NCBI GenBank assembly: GCA_025716815.1 | Contig: JAIXMN010000017.1 | Coordinates: 310,001-374,000 of the forward strand | Length of the DNA: 64,000 nucleotides | Source of the DNA: Dichotomocladium elegans | Taxonomy: Eukaryota; Mucoromycota; Mucoromycetes; Mucorales; Lichtheimiaceae | Reading direction: 5' to 3' | In this document: positions 58,705-64,000 of the stretch, piece after piece | Numbering within the stretch: the stretch's first letter is position 1 | Layout: every line of letters begins with the position of its first letter | The notes under the pieces: generated by a model | Databases searched by the model: none | Told to the model about the DNA's origin: nothing | Seen by the model: the letters and a program-made list of their open reading frames with translations, nothing else | Program-made: the position numbers and the translations under genes

Positions 58705-60092
58705 TCAGGGGGCGTAAGGTACGCTGGCTATTTTCAAGTCTTGGATCATTTCCTCCGTGGCCAGACCTAATGGCTCGCAATGTAAGAAAAGCAATGCGCT
58801 AGCGGTTAAGGATAGATAAGTCACTTGACTGCTTTGTTTTTTTTTTCTTCAAAAAAAAAAAAAACTGTAGCACAAGGAAGAAAAGGATATGGATTGAAGT
58901 GTGCCTGTCCGGTGGCACCCAATCATCAAATTCCTGATCGTCGTTTTCCAAGCAACCTACGTTGTCATGTGAGCTCTCGCAGAAATATCTTCTTCTACTA
59001 CGCTATGATGCAATTACTATTGCGGGCCTGCCATTCTTCTTCTAATCGCTTTATCTCTGCTTGTACTCTGCCAATCATTGATAAACGCAAAGCCGCTCGG
59101 GATTGCTACGCAAAAAGAAGCAATTTGTTTTGGTGATTTCGGGTATGTGTGTTACTCTTGTGACTCTCTCTCTCTCTCTCTCTCTCTATAGTGCGTGTGC
59201 TTGTTTTTCATGTCGACTTTCTTTGTTTTAACAAAGTATGCAACTTACATGAAAATTGTCATGAGCAGCCTTCGTGCGAGCATCAAAGGCCGACCGGATA
59301 TCGATTTCTTGGAGGTTGCGCCGCACTTGTGCTATCCGAATTTGATCCATTCTTTTCTTCTCTGCATGTGCCATCCGTTCTCGGTACTCTTGATGTGTTC
59401 CGTCGAGGATAGACTTCTCGAGCTCATCTAGTTGAGCAAGTCTATAGAGATTCGTTGTCCCCCGTATGAGAGTCGGAACGCGGTAGAGGGCAGGGGAGGG
59501 CAAGGGGGAAATGCAAAGATAATTGCCTTGATGAGTGCTTTTTTCCCTTAAAAAGACAATGCCACAAAGGAAATATATACTTCTGCTGTCGAAGGGCATC
59601 CATTGTCCCAGATGTCGCCTTCGTCTCCTTCGCATTGGGTCCTCCTCCTCCTCCTCGCCTTCGTCGTACTGGTAACGATGTGGATGGTTTTGTCACTCTC
59701 TTAGCGCGGCCATGTGAGGATTGCTGCTGATATTGGGTCAGATTCTGTCGCCTACTGCTAGTACCATTACTAGCATGATGAGGGCTTGTTGCTGTAGTAG
59801 TACTAGACGTCGTTCCTGACGCATTGCTACTAGAGGATTCCTCTGCAGGAGATAGATTGGATGCTTGAGGGTTCAGATCCGCTGACCGGGAACGTGTAGT
59901 CATTCGCCCTGCGGACTCCGAGTCCGCCATATCATTCTCCTGGACGACTGAGGTTTGGTTAGAGACACTGGAATGCGCCGATCGGCTAGCTCGGCGGGTC
60001 ATTATGCGACTTGTGGTGTGGAGTTCCTGGCTATGAGGAAGAGAGAAAGCTGATTGCGCTTGGGGCGGAGGAGAGGCTTTGAGCTGTGACAT
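58705..60092 (-). CDS. Sds3-like histone deacetylase complex subunit (3' exons uncertain)
   Basis: Exons 59581-60092 and 59249-59441 join in phase. The first gives a Ser/Thr-rich N-terminus starting MSQLKASPPP, with MTRRASR 30 residues later as an alternative start. The second gives the Sds3 core LDELEKSILDGTHQEYRERM and RIAQVRRNLQEIDIRSAF, a coiled coil found in Sds3/Dep1/BRMS1 proteins of Sin3-Rpd3 complexes. A third exon from 59105 continues the coil (AALRLSMIGRVQAEIKRLEE). It may end at a TAG at 58998-59000, or splice at 59018 into 58956 (DDQEFDDWVPPDRH) and then into EPLGLATEEMIQDLKIASVP, with TGA at 58705-58707. The latter C-terminus looks protein-like, so I give the longer span; its last intron lacks a good GT donor. 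Confidence 0.7.
59167..59189. repeat. CT microsatellite in an Sds3-like gene intron
   Basis: Uninterrupted CT dinucleotides inside the intron after the core coiled-coil exon. Confidence 0.85.
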
Positions 60093-62805
60093 GAGAGCTT
60101 GAAATGAAGAGGTGCGCGCATACAAAAACAGAGAGAGAAAAAGAGGGAGAAGGAGAGAAGGGAGACGGTGTGTATGTGCGTGTGTGTGCCCAGAATAGAA
60201 GGAAGAGGGAAAGGAAAGAGAAGTGAGAATGGGCGAGTGCGTCTGCTGGGAGAGGCGAGGGAGCACGGAGTTTGAAGAGCAAGGGCAAAGGGCAAAAGGA
60301 CAAACCGCACCGGAACACAATCAGTTTCGCCGCCCAGGAACCTATCAGACAAAAAAAAAAAAAGGGAAGCGATTGTGCATGAAGGATTCGTTGCTTCTTA
60401 GGCCGCATCTTTTTTTCTTGTCTCCAACGAGGCCTATGGCAGAATCCATCCGTATTCTGCACTCGTCCCCGTTATCCTAACCGATCCAAGTCAAACCAAG
60501 TCGCCACGCCTGTTTGTCAACTCTCCCCAACCCCAGAAGGCAACGCCAGGGCGGCATCGATGGGTTTAGCGTTCCGCTCATGGCTTCGTTCCCAAATGAC
60601 ACACAGCGGGTTATTCTCAACACGGGATGCTTGATGTTTGCGCCTTTCCTGCTCTCTTGAACATAAGGTCAGGACCAGCCACGGCGGTTGGGGCATATGC
60701 ACCTCAAGGGAGATTTCATTCATCCCAGTTTAAGCTTCTGCTCAGACCCATAATTTTTTTGTGTTGCAGTCGGGGATGTGCAACCCAAGGTCACACAGGC
60801 CTGACATCTTTTGTTCCAGGATTTTCACCATTCGCTCTTTGAAAATTTGCAAAATGTTTAAGCCAGCCTAGGAGAAAAAAAGGGCATTCCCTTGTCCCCC
60901 ACCACCACCCCGGATTCCATCCTCGTGGGTGATCGCGCTGTCGAAACCAAACGCGCTTTTCAGGTCATGGTCAATGGCTTGGTCTTGATACAGGAAAGCA
61001 TCGTTCTATCCACCCAATCCTTGAACATTTCCTTCACCTGGCCTTATTCTTTTGTTGCGAAGCCATCAAAAGGAAAAGGTTTGGGCGATTTGGGCTCGAT
61101 CAAACAATCCGTCATCGATCCTCCTGTTTCACTTTTTGATGAATACAGATAGGCCAGTGCGATACGTTCTTAATCAGTGAATAATGAATGGGTAGATGCC
61201 TGTTTACCTCGTCATTACCCCGATGACATAAAACTCGGGCGCTTTTCTTCTCGGTTTTGTTTTGTTTCCATTGTCGGGTTTTCGGCGAAGAAGGTCGTCG
61301 ACTGCAGTCGGGATGCGCACGATGGCTCAATACTAGGGTAGATCGGTGCGCAGGTTTATAAGGGCATATACTATCGCCCGGGAGTAAATTGAAAATCATT
61401 CAGGTGCCAGAAGGATGTTTTTATATACGTATACCGGCTCAAATAGGGTGTGTCGATCTACGTACAATTACAAGTCGTCGGTGTATTTACGATAATAGAC
61501 GCCAGAGTAGTATGTAGATTTCAATTTTATGAAGACCAAAAATCGGTTCTTTGAGGGGGGAGAGAGCGAACGATGGTTTGATGGACAAGCGACACGTCAT
61601 TCCAAAGAGTTATATAGTTCTGTCTCTAAACACCTTCATATCAAATTAATTCCATCCAGCATATGCACTACGAACGTCACCTATATATGTATATATAAAG
61701 TAGCATATGGATGGTATATCATTTGGAAGAGTGCAATAGATCCATTTGGACGCAGACAAGAAGAGTCAGAGTCTCCCAGATGTTCGGTCATCCAACACCA
61801 TCCGGGGAGCATGACTGAGGGGTTGTGGGGACCACCCCCTCAGATCCGCGTTTCACCGCAAAATACGTACGTAGGAAGAGATTGGGCCCTCCGAAGAATG
61901 AATTGAGAGCTCAACCTCCTGGTAGCAGATTCATTTGATCAACGAGAGATCGCGGATCAGAAGACTAAGCTAAACAGGAGAGCATAGGAAGTATTGGTTG
62001 CTTCCAGATCCTGTGTAAATGATATTAGCACCCTCGGATGAGAATGCTGGCTGCCACAATAAAGACCATTGACAGAGCTGCTGCTTTTTTTTTCACAACC
62101 GTGTCTGTCTTTTTGCATGCAAATCTTCCAGAGATGAATGTAAGCCAACAAGCGTAAGAAAATATCCAGAGATGGTTGTGTTGGACTGCAGCACAAAGCC
62201 CTGTCTTTGTGCATCACTGGGCACCCTGTCCAGAACACGAACATAGCTTGTCCGTTCGTCACGAGGGGTAACCGGCTGGTGCGCTAGATCTCGCCAAAAT
62301 AAACTTGACCTCGAGCTTGTAAAACTGGGATACTCGATCCATGAAAGAGAATAATACCTTCTCTATCAGAGAAGAGATACATACATGAGAGCAATCTTTT
62401 ACCATGGCGACAAGAAGAGGCTGCCAGGAAGAAGAACCACGGGCATGGTCTCCCAGCTGAAGCCAGACACGTGTATCCTATCAAAACGTGTTTTTGCGCG
62501 CACACCCGCACCCCCAACCCGGAAAATGCCATTTTCTGCAGCATATTGGGTTACACAGCCACAGTTTCCATACATGGGAAATTCGTATCATTTTTAGCCT
62601 AGAATCACAGACTCGCGGCAGCAGATACTTTCCCCTCACGAGACGTCACACGCATACACCGCGCCCACAGGCAACCCACACCCAACGCAAACCGGGCAAC
62701 CACGGCACACGCATATTCTAAAAGAGAAACCAAGCTCCTCTCAAACACTCGCTTCTTTTCCTCTCATCCTTTTTTTCCGCGCGCGCGCCCCCACCCAACC
62801 CCATT
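60093..62805. other. Intergenic, 2.7 kb, no gene recognised
   Basis: Leader of the Sds3-like gene (CT/GA-rich on the left) and the promoter of aminopeptidase P on the right, which is C-rich near 62780-62800. Open frames at 60892-61152 and 61529-61906 have no recognised domain. Confidence 0.4.
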
Positions 62806-64000
62806 ATGCCTATCCATACTGGAGATCGTCTCGAAGCGTTGCGCACACTCTTGAAGTCAGAGGAATACAATCTCGACGCTTTGTAAGTCCTAAGCTTCTA
62901 GGTTCACCCCTTTTATGAGTCCTCGTCACGCGACCGTTCTTTCTTCTCTTACTCACTTTGTCCGGTAAAAAAAAACACACACATGCACACATACTACTAG
63001 CCTCATTCCTTCTGAAGATGCTCACCAGGTAAAAAAAAAAAAAGAGACGGGGGGAATGGAAGCAGGGAAAAGCACGAAAACCCCTCCCCCTTGACCGCTA
63101 TCCTTTCTTTTTCCCTGCATCCAACATCCCGTCATTAGAGCGAATACATTGCGGATTCCGATAAACGCAGACACTGGATCTCAGGCTTCAATGGCTCAGC
63201 AGGTTTGTCCGATATAATCGCTCTTTCCTTTTTTTTTTCTTCTCACGCTCGCCCGCTTTATTTCTCCCACCACCTCAAGGTTTCGCTGTCGTGTCGACAA
63301 CAGAGGCTGCCCTCTTCACCGATGGTCGCTACTTCCTTCAGGCCTCTGAGCAACTCGACTCAAACTGGACGCTGATGAAGTCCGGGCTCCCGGGCGTGCC
63401 TACTTGGCAAGAGTATCTCGTCAAGGCAAGTTTTGTATATAATTAGAGATCGATGCATGTTTAGGGCTGGGTTGGGAGGGGGTAGAATACACAGAAGGCA
63501 ATACCGCGTGATAGCTCAACAAAGTCAAACTCTCATAGAACTTGCCCAGTAACTCCCGTATTGGCGTGGACCCCAAGTTAATTACGAATGGTACGTTATC
63601 ATTGCGCCGGGCCGGGGAGGTCCAGAAGAAGGGGAGGGAGAGAGAGAAAGGAATGTGTCTGAGTTTGCCAACATTGTCCTGACGTGCAATCCCTCATCAT
63701 AGCGGACGCACGGGCGCTATCTGTCTCGCTTGCCACGGTTGGATCATCTCTTGTGCCTGTGCATGAGAACCCGGTTGACAAAGTCTGGACGGATCAGCCT
63801 TTGGCACCCCAAGACCCTGTCCTCGTACACCCGGTCAAGTTTGCAGGTGGGAAGCGCGTGTGCTATCTGAGGGGTGGGCATAATCACTTATACAATATGC
63901 ATTGTGCGCAAAAAATCTCTCGCTGCTGAACAGGAAAGTCGCACGCTGATAAGCTGGAGGATGTACAGAAATACATCGCGGAGAAGAACGCATACGGTGT
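62806..64000 (+). CDS. Xaa-Pro aminopeptidase P, N-terminal part (3' end outside window)
   Basis: Cytosolic metallopeptidase (aminopeptidase P, XPNPEP1-like, peptidase family M24) that removes N-terminal residues preceding proline. Exons in the window: 62806-62882, 63001-63028, 63139-63202, 63280-63425, 63539-63590, 63703-63846 and from 63934. The joined protein reads [87 protein letters not shown] and [13 protein letters not shown]: the creatinase-type N-terminal domain. The metal-binding M24 domain lies beyond the window. Intron 4 starts with GC (AAG|GCAAGT). Phases close at every junction seen. Confidence 0.93.

Overview
This window is eukaryotic nuclear DNA, most likely from an early-diverging fungus, probably a mucoralean member of Mucoromycota. 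The reasons are genes broken by many short introns (about 50-110 nt, GT/GC...AG), fungal-type proteins (Zn2Cys6 factor, PMC1-type Ca2+ pump, SWIB protein, Hot13), a Fanzor nuclease gene, Tc1/IS630-like transposon debris and abundant microsatellites. The lineage is inferred from gene content and is not proven. Most genes are split into exons. Exon limits below were worked out by joining reading frames at splice consensus sites and checking phase and fit to the protein family. Where phases close exactly, the resulting lengths match the families well: G-alpha 354 aa, transketolase 679 aa, QCR9 67 aa.

Layout. 1-716: 3' end of a cullin-3-like gene. 1.44-2.42 kb (-): decayed Tc1/IS630-type transposase. 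5.4-6.7 kb (-): Bin3/MEPCE-type RNA cap methyltransferase. 9.6-11.6 kb: SWIB-domain protein with long homopeptide runs. 12.4-13.5 kb: UNC50/Gmh1. 14.0-15.8 kb (-): G-protein alpha subunit. 17.3 kb: QCR9. 18.2-19.2 kb: heat-shock-factor-type regulator. 20.8-22.2 kb: ERD1/EXS protein, convergent with transketolase (22.8-25.5 kb, -). 25.8-27.6 kb (-): S6-kinase-like AGC kinase.

Mobile block, 28.0-36.1 kb: an N-terminal fragment of the Tc1-like element, a 172-bp pogo-like MITE with a TA duplication, and a complete-looking Fanzor (eukaryotic TnpB-like RNA-guided nuclease) gene with three consecutive hairpins just past its stop codon, a candidate guide RNA. Then come the intact PP2A scaffold gene (32.2-34.8 kb), a Hot13-like CHY zinc-finger gene (-) and a second N-terminal fragment of the same Tc1-like element.

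38.8-60.1 kb holds a small zinc-ribbon protein, a low-complexity protein, a PMC1-type Ca2+-ATPase, a badly decayed Argonaute pseudogene (47.7-50.2 kb), a PH-domain protein, a Zn2Cys6-PAS transcription factor, a divergent pair (F-box/ankyrin protein and the ribosome-biogenesis methyltransferase EMG1) and an Sds3-like deacetylase-complex subunit. The right edge (62.8 kb to the end) is the 5' part of a cytosolic aminopeptidase P gene.

The genes are ordinary chromosomal housekeeping and signalling genes with no operon logic. Several belong to nutrient and stress signalling (S6K-like kinase, PP2A scaffold, G-alpha, Ca2+ pump, HSF). The notable items are the Fanzor gene with its candidate RNA, the dead Argonaute gene, and three introns that begin with GC.
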